35,323 nucleotides of DNA from Nitrosopumilus sp. LS_AOA (GCA_001543015.1 LFLC01000029.1:1-35323), one strand, 5' to 3'; positions 1 to 8,933 are shown, counted from the stretch's first letter. Notes: generated by a model from the letters alone, not told the origin. Numbers and translations: made by a program.

Positions 1-85
1 ACACCTTTGTAACCTCTTATGTTTGTTTATTTGTTTGCTTACGGTTGTTTTTTAAGTTACTTAAGCTTATCATCGCCTATCATAA

Positions 86-604
86 GTTTTTGACCAAGTT
101 ATTAGTCAGATATTTTTATTCTTCCAGATTTGTTTGTTTGTTCCTTTCATCAGACTTTCTTTATTAATTTCCGGTGATATAGAAATTAATCCAGGACCAG
201 AAAAACCGTGTTGTCAGGACATTTCCTTGTGCCATTGGAATTTAAATGGAATTGCTGCTAATAATTTTGTTAAAATATCTCTTTTAGAAGCGTATAATGC
301 AGTGCATGACTATGATATCATTTGTATCTCAGAAACATACTTGGATTCTGTTTATTCCTATGATGATGCAAGGTTGTGTCTTCAAGGTTATAACTCAATT
401 AGGTCTGACAACCCAAATAATACGAAACACGGTGGTGTATGCATATATTTTAAGGAGCATTTGCCGTTGACTAAAAGAGATATTTCACCTTTACATGAGT
501 GTCTGGTATGTGAAATTAAAGTCAAATACTATTGTCAACAACGGATTACAGTAACTAGAGTGTCCAAATTTCTAAATAACATAAACATCTCAATAAATAC
601 TTGA
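86..604 (+). mobile_element. Fragment of an animal-type non-LTR retrotransposon (2A peptide + APE endonuclease N-terminus)
   Basis: The frame is open from 86. There is no ATG; the first TTG is at 134 and residues are counted from it. Residues 14-22 read GDIEINPGP, a canonical 2A ribosome-skipping motif (coded by 173-199; the break would fall before the last Pro). It is followed by an endonuclease-like start: HWNLNGI at 34-40, DIICISETYLD at 61-71 with the catalytic-type Glu67, and a segment ending HGGVCIYF at 99-106. A 2A motif just before an APE endonuclease is known in CR1/L2/Rex-like elements of invertebrates and lower chordates. Similarity fades near residue 130 and the frame stops at 604. 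No reverse transcriptase follows, so this is a truncated or decayed copy. Nothing of this kind is known in archaea. It is interpreted as eukaryotic (host) DNA. Confidence 0.8.
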
Positions 605-675
605 CTAGTAAATTAATTGTATGAACTAGTCTATCTTAATTCTAATTGAACTGTACATTATCGATCCCTTAGAAA

Positions 676-860
676 TCATATTAGATATGATGAAATCTCT
701 TTTTCTAGTGCTTTTTTATACTGATCAATTCCCCCATCCATTCTTTCCAGTCCTGTACCGTTTCTTGTGACGAGCCACACCTCTTGACAACAAGACTTCA
801 CAAGCGATTCATCGTGGCTAACTAATATAACACCTCCTCTATAGTGTGCAATAGCGTGAC
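676..860 (-). CDS. Last exon of a eukaryotic GCN20/ABCF3-type ABC ATPase (partial)
   Basis: The minus-strand frame reads HAIAHYRGGVILVSHDES, then a CQEVW segment, then GGIDQYKKALEKEI and a stop. This matches the end of the second ATPase domain of ABCF3/Gcn20: the GGVILVSHDE switch (H-loop) region, the CRELW-like strand and the GGFDQY C-terminal signature. There is no ATG. Similarity begins exactly after TATGTAG (acceptor AG at 862-861 on the minus strand), which fits a 3' splice site entering a Gly codon in phase 1, so it looks like a terminal exon. ABCF3 acts in translation and stress signalling in eukaryotes. The rest of the gene is missing because archaeal sequence begins within the presumed intron. 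A prokaryotic ABCF paralogue is less likely given the signature and lack of a start. Confidence 0.72.
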
Positions 861-861
861 C

Positions 862-960
862 TACATAATTATTATTCCTCAATGAATTTAGTTTGATCTT
901 ACGCTATTTTGGTAATTTTACTAATAAACCGATTAATTGAATTCGGTTTATTGATATAGT
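862..960. other. Presumed junction between eukaryotic and thaumarchaeal DNA
   Basis: To the left are eukaryote-like coding pieces (retrotransposon endonuclease and ABCF exon). To the right an unbroken archaeal gene set begins at 981. The presumed ABCF intron, which should run rightward from 861, is followed within about 60-100 bases by an archaeal promoter, so the join must lie in this stretch. Both sides are AT-rich, so composition does not show the exact base. An assembly misjoin or library chimera is the default interpretation. Confidence 0.6.
923..952. promoter_or_regulatory. 10-bp inverted repeat before the Lrp-type gene
   Basis: Arms AATAAACCGA (923-932) and TCGGTTTATT (943-952) are perfect inverted repeats around a 10-base spacer. 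The right arm runs into an AT-rich TATA-like stretch (947-957) about 27 bases before the ATG at 981, the spacing of a leaderless archaeal promoter. A dyad overlapping a promoter in front of an Lrp-family effector-domain protein suggests an operator. A hairpin in RNA is the alternative. Confidence 0.45.
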
Positions 961-980
961 CGATTTTTTCAATTAGATTC

Positions 981-1220
981 ATGGCAACAGCTTATGTTTT
1001 AATAAACTGTGAACTAGGTTCTGAAGAAGCTATTATTCAGCAATTAAAGGGCTTAGACGGTGTTAAGGAAGTTCATGGAACTTTTGGAGCATACGATATT
1101 TTGGCCAAGATCGAATCTGATACTGTTGAAAAACTACGAGAGACTATTACTTGGAAAATCAGAAAAATTGAAAAGATTCGTTCTACTCTTACCTTGATGG
1201 GTATTGAAGGTCAAACATAA
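981..1220 (+). CDS. Stand-alone Lrp/AsnC ligand-binding (RAM) domain protein
   Basis: 79 residues with the beta-alpha-beta-beta-alpha-beta layout of the RAM effector domain: an N-terminal strand MATAYVLINCELG, helix EEAIIQQLKGL, then the typical DGVKEVHGTFGAYDILAKIE segment. There is no helix-turn-helix, so it cannot bind DNA by itself. In thaumarchaea such single-domain proteins are common and are thought to oligomerise and sense small molecules (amino acids), perhaps partnering full-length Lrp proteins. The ATG at 981 is supported by a TATA-like element about 27 bases upstream. The next gene follows after 18 bases on the same strand. The family assignment is firm; the ligand is unknown. Confidence 0.9.
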   Translation: MATAYVLINCELGSEEAIIQQLKGLDGVKEVHGTFGAYDILAKIESDTVEKLRETITWKIRKIEKIRSTLTLMGIEGQT

Positions 1221-1238
1221 TCATTCTTTTTTCTAATC

Positions 1239-1811
1239 ATGCTTTTACATTTTATTTTCTTAGTCAAAGAAGCTGACCGTGAAAAACGACAATTTGAGTT
1301 TGAATATGTAAAAAAAATGAGTCAGTTTTACAAGATTTGGATTAAAGAAAAATTTGGTACAGATTATGAAATTCAATGCGATGAGATGATAATACCGCCT
1401 CGAAGTATTCTTCGTAAACTTGACACTCATGTACTTTTGCATGATCATGAACAGCGAGGAAAAGAAACCTATCATTTCTATCTAACATTCTTTAGACCAT
1501 TTTGGACTGATTGTACTTGTGACGGATATCAAGCTGAAAATTTTGGATCTGTATTTTGGCAACCTATGAAAGAAAAAAATGATACACTATTTTTAGCAGA
1601 AAAAAATTGCACTTCTGTTTCTCATGTGTTACTACATGAATTATTACGAATATCTGGACACAAAAAATTTCTTCAAGATGTTCACGATATCTGGACCAAA
1701 CATCTCTTTGAACAATTAGAGTTTGATCAATATGGTGAAGATTTTAAAAAAACTGATGGTAAACCTGTATTTTTAGCAATGGATACTATGCCATTAAATT
1801 TACAAACTTAA
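1239..1811 (+). CDS. Conserved-type hypothetical protein with a metalloprotease-like His motif
   Basis: 190 residues, soluble, no signal peptide. I do not recognise the family by name. Near residues 129-142 it reads SHVLLHELLRISGH, which resembles the HExxHxxGxxH zinc signature of metallopeptidases but has Arg where the second His belongs, and it is followed by VHDIWTKH. The central part is rich in aromatic residues and has a DCTCDGY segment. The zinc-site reading is tentative. It may share a transcript with the RAM-domain gene 18 bases upstream. Its stop codon overlaps that of the convergent gene by four bases. Confidence 0.7.
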   Translation: MLLHFIFLVKEADREKRQFEFEYVKKMSQFYKIWIKEKFGTDYEIQCDEMIIPPRSILRKLDTHVLLHDHEQRGKETYHFYLTFFRPFWTDCTCDGYQAENFGSVFWQPMKEKNDTLFLAEKNCTSVSHVLLHELLRISGHKKFLQDVHDIWTKHLFEQLEFDQYGEDFKKTDGKPVFLAMDTMPLNLQT

Positions 1812-2440
1812 CATTTTGTAACAGAATAAATATTATTTTCAAAATTAGCTGTTTTGAAATTTAACATATTTTCAGGATCATCGTTTCTTGATTTAGTCAA
1901 ATTTTGAAGTTCTACTACTGCATCAGTTCTAAAACCTACTGATGAACCATAAATTCCATCAGTTAACATTGTTCCATGGTCTCCTTTTTTGAGATCATCT
2001 ACAATTGCATAAAATTTAGCAGTATCTTTTTTGTTAACAGGATTTCCAGTTGCTTTGTTTGTAGCTACTGCAATATACATTCCATTATTTTTTACTGCAA
2101 CTAGGACTTTGTGATTTTTACCGGTTTCTCCAGGAATTGTATCATTAACTATGACTTCACATTTATGATACATGCTTGAAACATATGCAAAAAATCTGTA
2201 TTGTGCATAATTTCCTTTAGTATCTTCTTCACAACCAACGAAAACTTTGTGTAATAATTTTAAAGCATCATCATTCATACTTTGTAATCTATCATCAATT
2301 CTTCCCCTTTCCAATAGTTCTGATTTACATTCTTTAGCAACTAACACTAAAATGAAATCTGGTAAATTATAATTTTTTAGGGCTGCAACAAATGCACCAG
2401 CTTGTGACATTCCAAATTTTGGAAAACCCTTATTGACCAA
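1808..2440 (-). CDS. Hypothetical protein, 210 residues
   Basis: Soluble, mixed alpha/beta composition; family not recognised. There is a Cys-containing segment (VGCEED) and another around YHKCEV, but no clear metal site. The start is a TTG at 2440 preceded six bases away by GAGGT, a good Shine-Dalgarno match. A later in-frame ATG (residue 11, MSQAGAF) is possible but has no such site. The gene converges on the preceding one with a four-base overlap and is divergent from aconitase, with about 155 bases between the two starts. Confidence 0.7.
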   Translation of the reverse strand: MVNKGFPKFGMSQAGAFVAALKNYNLPDFILVLVAKECKSELLERGRIDDRLQSMNDDALKLLHKVFVGCEEDTKGNYAQYRFFAYVSSMYHKCEVIVNDTIPGETGKNHKVLVAVKNNGMYIAVATNKATGNPVNKKDTAKFYAIVDDLKKGDHGTMLTDGIYGSSVGFRTDAVVELQNLTKSRNDDPENMLNFKTANFENNIYSVTKC

Positions 2441-2595
2441 AACTATACCTCAATTTAGAAAAACTACAACTCCCCAACATTGTCTTAAGAAGCTATGTTT
2501 AGCTTATAATTGTTAAGAATTCACATGCCTATTGGGATGATTTTTCCAATTTTACAATTGTAAATATTAAATTCGGGATTGATTTATTGTAATTT

Positions 2596-4863
2596 GTGAA
2601 TACTGATACAACTTCTGAGTTAGTTTCTAATGTTTATCAGAAATTAAAAGAAAATATTCTAAAATTTAGAGATGTTACTGGAAGACCACTAACACTTACT
2701 GAGAAAATTCTGTCAGGGCATTTTAATAAAATTGATGATAAAAATTTCGTTGGTGGAAAAGATTATGTTTTTCTCAAACCAGATAGAGTTGCATTACAAG
2801 ATGTAACTGGTCAAATGGTAATGCTACAATTTATGCAAGCAGAACTTCAACAAACATCTGTACCAACAACTGTGCATTGTGATCATCTAATTCGAGCTGA
2901 AGTTCAAGGTGATGTTGATATGAAAGTTTCACTTGATGAAAACAGCGAAGTTTTCCAATTTTTACAATCTGCTGCTGCAAAATATGGATGTGGTTTTTGG
3001 AAACCAGGTGCAGGAATCATTCATCAAGTGGTTCTTGAAAATTATGCATTTCCTGGCGGACTGATGATTGGTACTGATTCTCACACGCCTAACGCTGGAG
3101 GTCTTGGAATGATTGCAATAGGTGTTGGTGGATTAGATGCAGCTGAAACAATGGCTGACTTGCCTTGGGAATTATTGTATCCTAAAAAAATTGGTATTAA
3201 ATTAACTGGAGAATTAAACGGATGGACTGCTCCAAAAGATATCATACTAAAAGTTGCAGAAGAACTAACTGTATCTGGTGGAACAAATGCAATTGTTGAA
3301 TATTTTGGTCCTGGTACAAAAACAATTAGTTGTACTGGTAAAGCTACAATTGCAAATATGGGAGCTGAGATTGGTGCAACATGTTCTGTTTTTCCATATG
3401 ATGAACGAATGGAAACGTATCTAAAATATACAAACAGAAGTAACATTGCAGAATTAGCAAATCAAAATAAAGAATCACTTGTTGCAGATCCTGAAATAGA
3501 GCAAAACCCTGAAAAGTATTTTGATAGAGTAATTGAAATTAATCTATCCACATTAGAACCACATATTGTAGGACCTCACACTCCTGATTTAGCAAGAACT
3601 ATTTCTGAATTAGCTAATGATGTTGTAACTAATGATTACACTGATCCAATCTCTGTTGCATTAATTGGCAGTTGTACTAATTCATCTTATGAAGACATGT
3701 CTAGAGCAGCAAGTATTGCTGAACAAGCAAAAGCCAAAGGAATCAAATCAAAAATACCACTATTAGTTACTCCTGGTTCTGAACAAATTCGAGGAACAAT
3801 TGAGAGAGATGGACAAATGGATTCTCTAATCGATATAGGTGCAACTGTTTTAGCTAATGCTTGTGGTCCTTGTATTGGTCAATGGAATAGACCAGAATTA
3901 GAAAAAAATGAAAAAAATTCTATTGTTACAACCTTTAACCGAAATTTCCCTGGACGAAATGATGGTAGACGAAGTACATTGAATTTTATTGGAAGTCCTG
4001 AAATGATTATCGCTTTATCTTTGGGGGGAAAACTCTCCTTTAATCCATTAAAAGATGAGTTAACAGCAGCTGATGGCTCAAAATTCAAACTAGAACCACC
4101 AAAGGCTGCACCTGAAGTTCCTGAAGCAGGTTTTGTGAGACCTGAAGGAATTTTTGTTGCCCCTCCTGAAAATTCTAATGATATTGATGTAGTCATTGAT
4201 CCTAATAGTAAAAGATTGCAGCGTTTAGAACCATTTGATAAATGGAATGGAGAAGACTTTGAAAAAATTCCAATTCTACTAAAGGCAAAAGGCAAATGCA
4301 CTACTGATCATATTTCTCCTGCAGGTGCATGGTTGTCTCTTCGAGGACATTTAGATAATCTTAGTGACAACATGTTCTTGGGTGCAGTTAATGCATTTAA
4401 TGATGAAATCGGTCAAGGTAAGAATATCCTAAATGATAAACTAGAATCATTTTCAAATATTGCAAGACAGTACAAAGAAAAACAAATGCAATGGATAGTA
4501 ATTGGTGATAATAATTATGGTGAAGGCAGTAGTAGAGAACATGCTGCAATGACTCCTAGGTATTTAGGATGTGTTGCAGTAGTAACTAAAAGTCTAGCAA
4601 GAATTCATGAAACAAATTTGAAAAAACAAGGAGTCTTGGCTTTAACATTTAGCAATCCTGATGATTATGAAAAGATTCTTGAAGATGATAAAATCAGTCT
4701 AAAAAATCTAAATGAATTAGAACCAGACAAGCAAGTTAAATGTGTAATTTTACATAATGATGGAAATCAAGAAGAAATTTTACTAAATCATTCTTATAAC
4801 AAATCTCAGATAGAGTGGTTCAAAGCCGGTTCTGCACTAAATGTTTTGAAAAATAATCGTTAA
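2596..4863 (+). CDS. acn: Aconitate hydratase
   Basis: 755 residues, GTG start. It isomerises citrate to isocitrate in the TCA-type reactions that feed biosynthesis in autotrophic thaumarchaea. The [4Fe-4S] ligands are Cys360 (IGSCTNS), Cys423 and Cys426 (NACGPCIGQW). Substrate-site motifs are TDSHTPNAGG (160-169), FNRNFPGRND and, in the swivel domain, CTTDHISPAGAW and GEGSSREH. Length and order match the single-chain mitochondrial-type aconitase (domains 1-3, linker, domain 4). No break or missing residue is seen. It stands alone, divergent from the upstream gene, with an AT-rich promoter region. Confidence 0.97.
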   Translation: MNTDTTSELVSNVYQKLKENILKFRDVTGRPLTLTEKILSGHFNKIDDKNFVGGKDYVFLKPDRVALQDVTGQMVMLQFMQAELQQTSVPTTVHCDHLIRAEVQGDVDMKVSLDENSEVFQFLQSAAAKYGCGFWKPGAGIIHQVVLENYAFPGGLMIGTDSHTPNAGGLGMIAIGVGGLDAAETMADLPWELLYPKKIGIKLTGELNGWTAPKDIILKVAEELTVSGGTNAIVEYFGPGTKTISCTGKATIANMGAEIGATCSVFPYDERMETYLKYTNRSNIAELANQNKESLVADPEIEQNPEKYFDRVIEINLSTLEPHIVGPHTPDLARTISELANDVVTNDYTDPISVALIGSCTNSSYEDMSRAASIAEQAKAKGIKSKIPLLVTPGSEQIRGTIERDGQMDSLIDIGATVLANACGPCIGQWNRPELEKNEKNSIVTTFNRNFPGRNDGRRSTLNFIGSPEMIIALSLGGKLSFNPLKDELTAADGSKFKLEPPKAAPEVPEAGFVRPEGIFVAPPENSNDIDVVIDPNSKRLQRLEPFDKWNGEDFEKIPILLKAKGKCTTDHISPAGAWLSLRGHLDNLSDNMFLGAVNAFNDEIGQGKNILNDKLESFSNIARQYKEKQMQWIVIGDNNYGEGSSREHAAMTPRYLGCVAVVTKSLARIHETNLKKQGVLALTFSNPDDYEKILEDDKISLKNLNELEPDKQVKCVILHNDGNQEEILLNHSYNKSQIEWFKAGSALNVLKNNR

Positions 4864-5003
4864 AGTTTGTGGAATTAACTATTTAGTTCTAAAAGGAATT
4901 ATTCAAATCAGTTAATTTGTTCATAAATGGTGATCAGTCTTAAGTAAGACAAATTGGTATAGTTTCTACGAATCTTAATCAAAGAATTCTATTTTTTGCA
5001 GGA

Positions 5004-8000
5004 TTGTTCTTAGTGTTAATGCTAATGTTTCCTCCGATGCAAAATGTATCTAGTTTTATTCCTATAATTTCTGATAACTTACCATCTGTAAACCAGGAAG
5101 ATCATGACGATGATGATTATGATTGTGATCCTGCATATGAGGATTGTACAACTGATTCTGACGGTGATGGTGTACCTGATTGGGATGATGATTGTCCTAA
5201 TGAATCAGGAACCTATGAGAATTATGGTTGTCCTGATGGTGTAACACATGTTGACACTGATTCAGATGGAGATGGATGGTATGATGATGAGGATGATTGT
5301 CCAAATACTCCTGGTCAATACAATGGCTGTCCTGATGATCCTAATGATCCGGATGGAGATGGAATAGTAAATGATTATGATGATTGTCCAAATACACATG
5401 GAGGTGCCAATGAAGTTCGTGGTTGCCCTGATTCTGATGCTGATGGTGTAGCAGACATTAATGATCAATGTCCTAGTGAACAAGAAGATTGGATGGGTCC
5501 TACTGATGGATGTCCAACTGCAAATGATTCTGATAATGATGGAATTCCTGATGATCAAGACAACTGTCCAAACACTGGAAATCAAGATCAAGCCGATTTT
5601 AACAATGATGGTAACGGTGATGTATGTTCAGATGCTGATGGTGACGGATACTATGATAGTTTTGATCAATGCCCATTAGAATATGCATATGCTGATCCTA
5701 ATGATGATGGCTGTCTGGATGATACTGACGGTGATGGTGTTCCAGATGAAACTGATCAATGTCCTAACGAACCAGGAAATGTAAATGGATGTCCTGCACC
5801 AACTGATACTGATAATGATGGCGTTCCAGATTCATCTGACTCATGTCCAAATGAATTCGGCACACAATCAAACGGTTGTCCAGTTCCAGTAGTTACTGAT
5901 TCTGATAATGATGGCGTTCCAGATTCATCTGACTCATGTCCAAATGAATTCGGCACACAATCAAACGGTTGTCCAGTTCCAGTAGTTACTGATTCTGATA
6001 ATGATGGCGTTCCAGATTACAATGATCTATGTATATACGAATATGGTCCTTCTGAAAATGCTGGTTGTCCTGTTGATGATGATTATGGTGGATATAGTAG
6101 CTGGGATGCATTTTGCCAAGGAGAATTTGGTTCAGGTACCTATTATGACGAGTCTCTAGATGGATGTTATGACATAGATTATGATGGTGACGGTATTCCA
6201 GATGACCAAGACTCATGTCCAAATGAATTCGGCACACAATCAAACGGTTGTCCTGTCCCAGTAGTTACAGACTCAGACGGTGACGGTATTCCAGACAATG
6301 AAGATGCATGTCCAAACCAACCTGAAGATAATTGGACATATGATCCTGTTGACGGTTGTCCTGAATCTGGAGGCAATGGCACAGAATTAACTATCGATAA
6401 AGTACCTGCTTTTTCTGAATATCTGAATTATCACGTTGAAGGATATCTAAAATCATCTAGTGGTGAGGGGTTAGCCGGTAAACAAGTTACTGTATCTTTT
6501 TTTAACACCGATACAAATTCTAAAGTTACTAGTGATATTGTGACAACTGATTCCACTGGATTATATTCAGCAACTGCTGGTGGCGGTTCTTTTCCTGGTA
6601 ATCATGTATTGACTGTCTCTTTTACAGGTGGAGCATTAATTGGAACTGTTGATGATATTAAATTCCCAGTTGAAGTATCCCCGCTTTCTTGGCCTTTCTC
6701 TTGTACATCCGAAGAACTAAGTGGTGGAATTGTTTGTGATATATTCCGATTGAACGCTATGTTCAAAGAAAATAAAATCACATCTCCTGGAACTGTTCAA
6801 TATGGCGATGAATTCCAAGCCATTGGTTACAACTTCAGATATGGAAATCCAGACAACATGTTAATCTCAATCTACAATCCATGTGATGAATTAATTCATA
6901 AATCTCCAATAATTATTCACACCACTATGCAATTCTGGCCAAAGTTTGTTGCATCTGGTCAGGGGTGGAATATTTCTGGAGTCTACAAATTAATTGCACA
7001 TCATGAAAATTCTGGAAATTACGTAGCTGAAACAACATTCACTGTTCAATCTTCAGGTCCATTTGTCTCATCACCATCTGACTCACAATGCACTGCTCCT
7101 GCTAGTGGTTCAGGAAGTTGGAAAGGACAAGTTGCTGGTTATGGAACCCTTCACACCGAGTATAACACATATGTCTATTCTATAGATGGAACTTTTAATT
7201 TTGATGTTCTTGATAACGGAGAAATAAAAGGTTCCGGAATATCTGGTGTTGAAATATCAAAAACATATGGATATGTAGATAGTTGGGGTAATCCAACATA
7301 CAGTTGTTGGTCTATTGATAATAAACCAAAAAGTATTTCATTTAGTACCAAAGGGAAAATATCTGGCGGAGAAGTACACATGTATCTTTCAGATGGGTCT
7401 CCCGGCGATTTGTGGTTAACTATCTGGTGTGATATTCCTGGATATCATCAAGATGTTCAAAAGGTGTACGACCCATTCAATTTTGATTCTTATGCTGTTT
7501 TAGATTTAAAACAAGGTGCAAAAACTACCACAACTACTGATGGACCGTATGCAGATAAAGGAGGTTACATTGATTGGACTTTTAAAATTACTCAAGAAGG
7601 AGAACTTGATCCAAAATTCTCATCTGAACCCCCAAAACCTGTTCCAACAAAACCTAAACTTGTAGCACCAAAACCTATTCCTGCCCCAACACCTCCTCCA
7701 CAAGCTACCCCTGCACCTCCACCAAAGACTTTGCCACCACAAGCACCTGCCCCAACCCCAATCCCACCATCATATGTTCCACCTACACCATATGTTCCAC
7801 CTACAAACCCCTATGTCCCACCAACTACACCAACTACACCAACTGCCCCAATTAACCTCATCACACTTTCAGTTGATACAGACAGAACAACATACAATCA
7901 AGGAAATCTTGTAACGATTAACACTGACATTGATGGAGCTACAAACAATGCAAATATCGCAATAAGTGTAATTGATCCTTCAGGAAATGTTGTAATGACG

Positions 8001-8933
8001 AGAACTCTTTTCACCGATGACAAAGGTTCAATTCCATTCAAAGTTTCTCATGGTACAATAGCTGGCTCATACAAAGTAACTGCATCTGTAAATATTGATG
8101 GTCAAAATTATGAAGACACATCTCAATTTACCATTAAAAAAGATCTTGCCGGACTTTCGATAAAATCTGTTTCAGCAACTAATCAACAAGGGAATCCTGT
8201 CGATTCATTTTCCCAAGGAAATCAAGGGCATATCAAAATTGTAACATCAGCTGATTCATTTATGTCTAATTCACTGGTAACTGTTACTATACTAGATTCT
8301 GATTTTATCGCTCTTGGAACAAGCTCAATTAAAACATCAATTAGTTCTGGTGAATCTGAAATAATTTTATCATATTACATTCCAGATGATACATCTGTAG
8401 GTGTTGCTAATATCTATGTCAATGCATTTACTGATTGGCCTAGTAATGGTGGAATACCATTAACTAGAGAAAGTTCTGCACAAATTGGTATTGGAGTTGC
8501 TATACCCCCTCCAACTATATCCCCAACCATTGATGCATCACCATCACCTGTACAACCATCACCTGTACAACCATCACCTGTACAACCATCACCTGTACAA
8601 CCATCACCTGTACAACCATCAGTCCAAACCAGTAGTCTGAAAACAGTAACCATTCCTTCAGGAACTGGTTCACCTGGATGTGAGAGAGCAAACTTGTGTT
8701 ATTTCCCATCCACTATTGTGATTAATCAAGGAGGTTCTATAGAATGGAATAACAAAGATGGTGCTGCACACACTGTAACATCTGGAAATCCGAGTGATGG
8801 ACCTGATAGTATCTTTGATAGTAGTTTGTTTATGGGGGGAGAAAAATACAAAGCAGATTTTAACACTAAGGGAACTTTTGAATATTTCTGTATGGTACAT
8901 CCATGGATGGAGGGTAAAGTAATTGTCAAGTAG
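5004..8933 (+). CDS. Giant secreted surface protein: TSP3 calcium repeats, Ig-like domains, C-terminal blue-copper domain
   Basis: 1309 residues as given from TTG. About residues 50-459 are thrombospondin type-3-like repeats (DxDxDGxPDxxDxCPN), expected to bind Ca2+. Then come an Ig-like domain (~460-565), two unassigned beta-rich regions (~570-690 and ~700-866), a Pro-rich linker (~875-950), two more Ig-like domains (~952-1046, ~1049-1166), five SPVQP units (1181-1205) and a plastocyanin-like domain (~1212-1309). The type-1 copper ligands are His1256, Cys1296, His1299 and Met1302. The start is uncertain. The frame is open back to 4944 and the residues just before the TTG (NLNQRILFFAG) look like the charged end of a signal peptide, yet no ATG/GTG/TTG lies there. 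Likely cell-surface, extracellular. It overlaps the next gene by 11 bases. Confidence 0.9.
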   Translation: MFLVLMLMFPPMQNVSSFIPIISDNLPSVNQEDHDDDDYDCDPAYEDCTTDSDGDGVPDWDDDCPNESGTYENYGCPDGVTHVDTDSDGDGWYDDEDDCPNTPGQYNGCPDDPNDPDGDGIVNDYDDCPNTHGGANEVRGCPDSDADGVADINDQCPSEQEDWMGPTDGCPTANDSDNDGIPDDQDNCPNTGNQDQADFNNDGNGDVCSDADGDGYYDSFDQCPLEYAYADPNDDGCLDDTDGDGVPDETDQCPNEPGNVNGCPAPTDTDNDGVPDSSDSCPNEFGTQSNGCPVPVVTDSDNDGVPDSSDSCPNEFGTQSNGCPVPVVTDSDNDGVPDYNDLCIYEYGPSENAGCPVDDDYGGYSSWDAFCQGEFGSGTYYDESLDGCYDIDYDGDGIPDDQDSCPNEFGTQSNGCPVPVVTDSDGDGIPDNEDACPNQPEDNWTYDPVDGCPESGGNGTELTIDKVPAFSEYLNYHVEGYLKSSSGEGLAGKQVTVSFFNTDTNSKVTSDIVTTDSTGLYSATAGGGSFPGNHVLTVSFTGGALIGTVDDIKFPVEVSPLSWPFSCTSEELSGGIVCDIFRLNAMFKENKITSPGTVQYGDEFQAIGYNFRYGNPDNMLISIYNPCDELIHKSPIIIHTTMQFWPKFVASGQGWNISGVYKLIAHHENSGNYVAETTFTVQSSGPFVSSPSDSQCTAPASGSGSWKGQVAGYGTLHTEYNTYVYSIDGTFNFDVLDNGEIKGSGISGVEISKTYGYVDSWGNPTYSCWSIDNKPKSISFSTKGKISGGEVHMYLSDGSPGDLWLTIWCDIPGYHQDVQKVYDPFNFDSYAVLDLKQGAKTTTTTDGPYADKGGYIDWTFKITQEGELDPKFSSEPPKPVPTKPKLVAPKPIPAPTPPPQATPAPPPKTLPPQAPAPTPIPPSYVPPTPYVPPTNPYVPPTTPTTPTAPINLITLSVDTDRTTYNQGNLVTINTDIDGATNNANIAISVIDPSGNVVMTRTLFTDDKGSIPFKVSHGTIAGSYKVTASVNIDGQNYEDTSQFTIKKDLAGLSIKSVSATNQQGNPVDSFSQGNQGHIKIVTSADSFMSNSLVTVTILDSDFIALGTSSIKTSISSGESEIILSYYIPDDTSVGVANIYVNAFTDWPSNGGIPLTRESSAQIGIGVAIPPPTISPTIDASPSPVQPSPVQPSPVQPSPVQPSPVQPSVQTSSLKTVTIPSGTGSPGCERANLCYFPSTIVINQGGSIEWNNKDGAAHTVTSGNPSDGPDSIFDSSLFMGGEKYKADFNTKGTFEYFCMVHPWMEGKVIVK
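5811..5996 (+). repeat. Two identical 93-bp tandem repeats within the TSP3 region
   Basis: Bases 5811-5903 and 5904-5996 are identical by eye, each coding 31 residues that end in the GCPVPVV linker and carry one DNDGVPD calcium loop. A third partial copy starts at 5997 and diverges after about 22 bases. Near 6213-6254 a stretch of about 42 bases is again identical. Identity at silent sites points to recent duplication or gene conversion. Confidence 0.9.
8544..8618 (+). repeat. Five perfect 15-bp repeats coding SPVQP
   Basis: The unit TCACCTGTACAACCA is repeated five times without change and codes a Ser-Pro-Val-Gln-Pro linker before the cupredoxin domain. Such perfect short tandem repeats can change in number by slippage and so alter linker length. 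Confidence 0.95.

Noticed and set aside
605-635. GACTAGT/ACTAGTC inverted repeat as a target-site signature
   Set aside because: Seven-base arms in AT-rich DNA with no link to the transposon's end; likely chance.
1-880. Horizontal transfer of a retrotransposon and ABC gene into the archaeon
   Set aside because: A spliced exon boundary and an animal-type transposon at the extreme contig end are better explained by host DNA and a misjoin.
3081-3446. Antisense frames of more than 100 codons inside aconitase
   Set aside because: They lie opposite a complete, highly conserved enzyme and have no family features.
5262-5591. Long antisense reading frames through the TSP3 region (also 5986-6243)
   Set aside because: They are produced by the regular GAT/GAC/CCA codon pattern of the calcium repeats; their products are low-complexity and have no domain pattern.
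5811-6017. CRISPR-like repeats
   Set aside because: The 93-bp units are contiguous coding repeats without spacers; the same holds for the 15-bp and 48-bp repeats.
8414-8653. Antisense frame with VQVMVVQ/CTGDG-type repeats
   Set aside because: It is the mirror of the SPVQP 15-bp repeats; no protein-like character.
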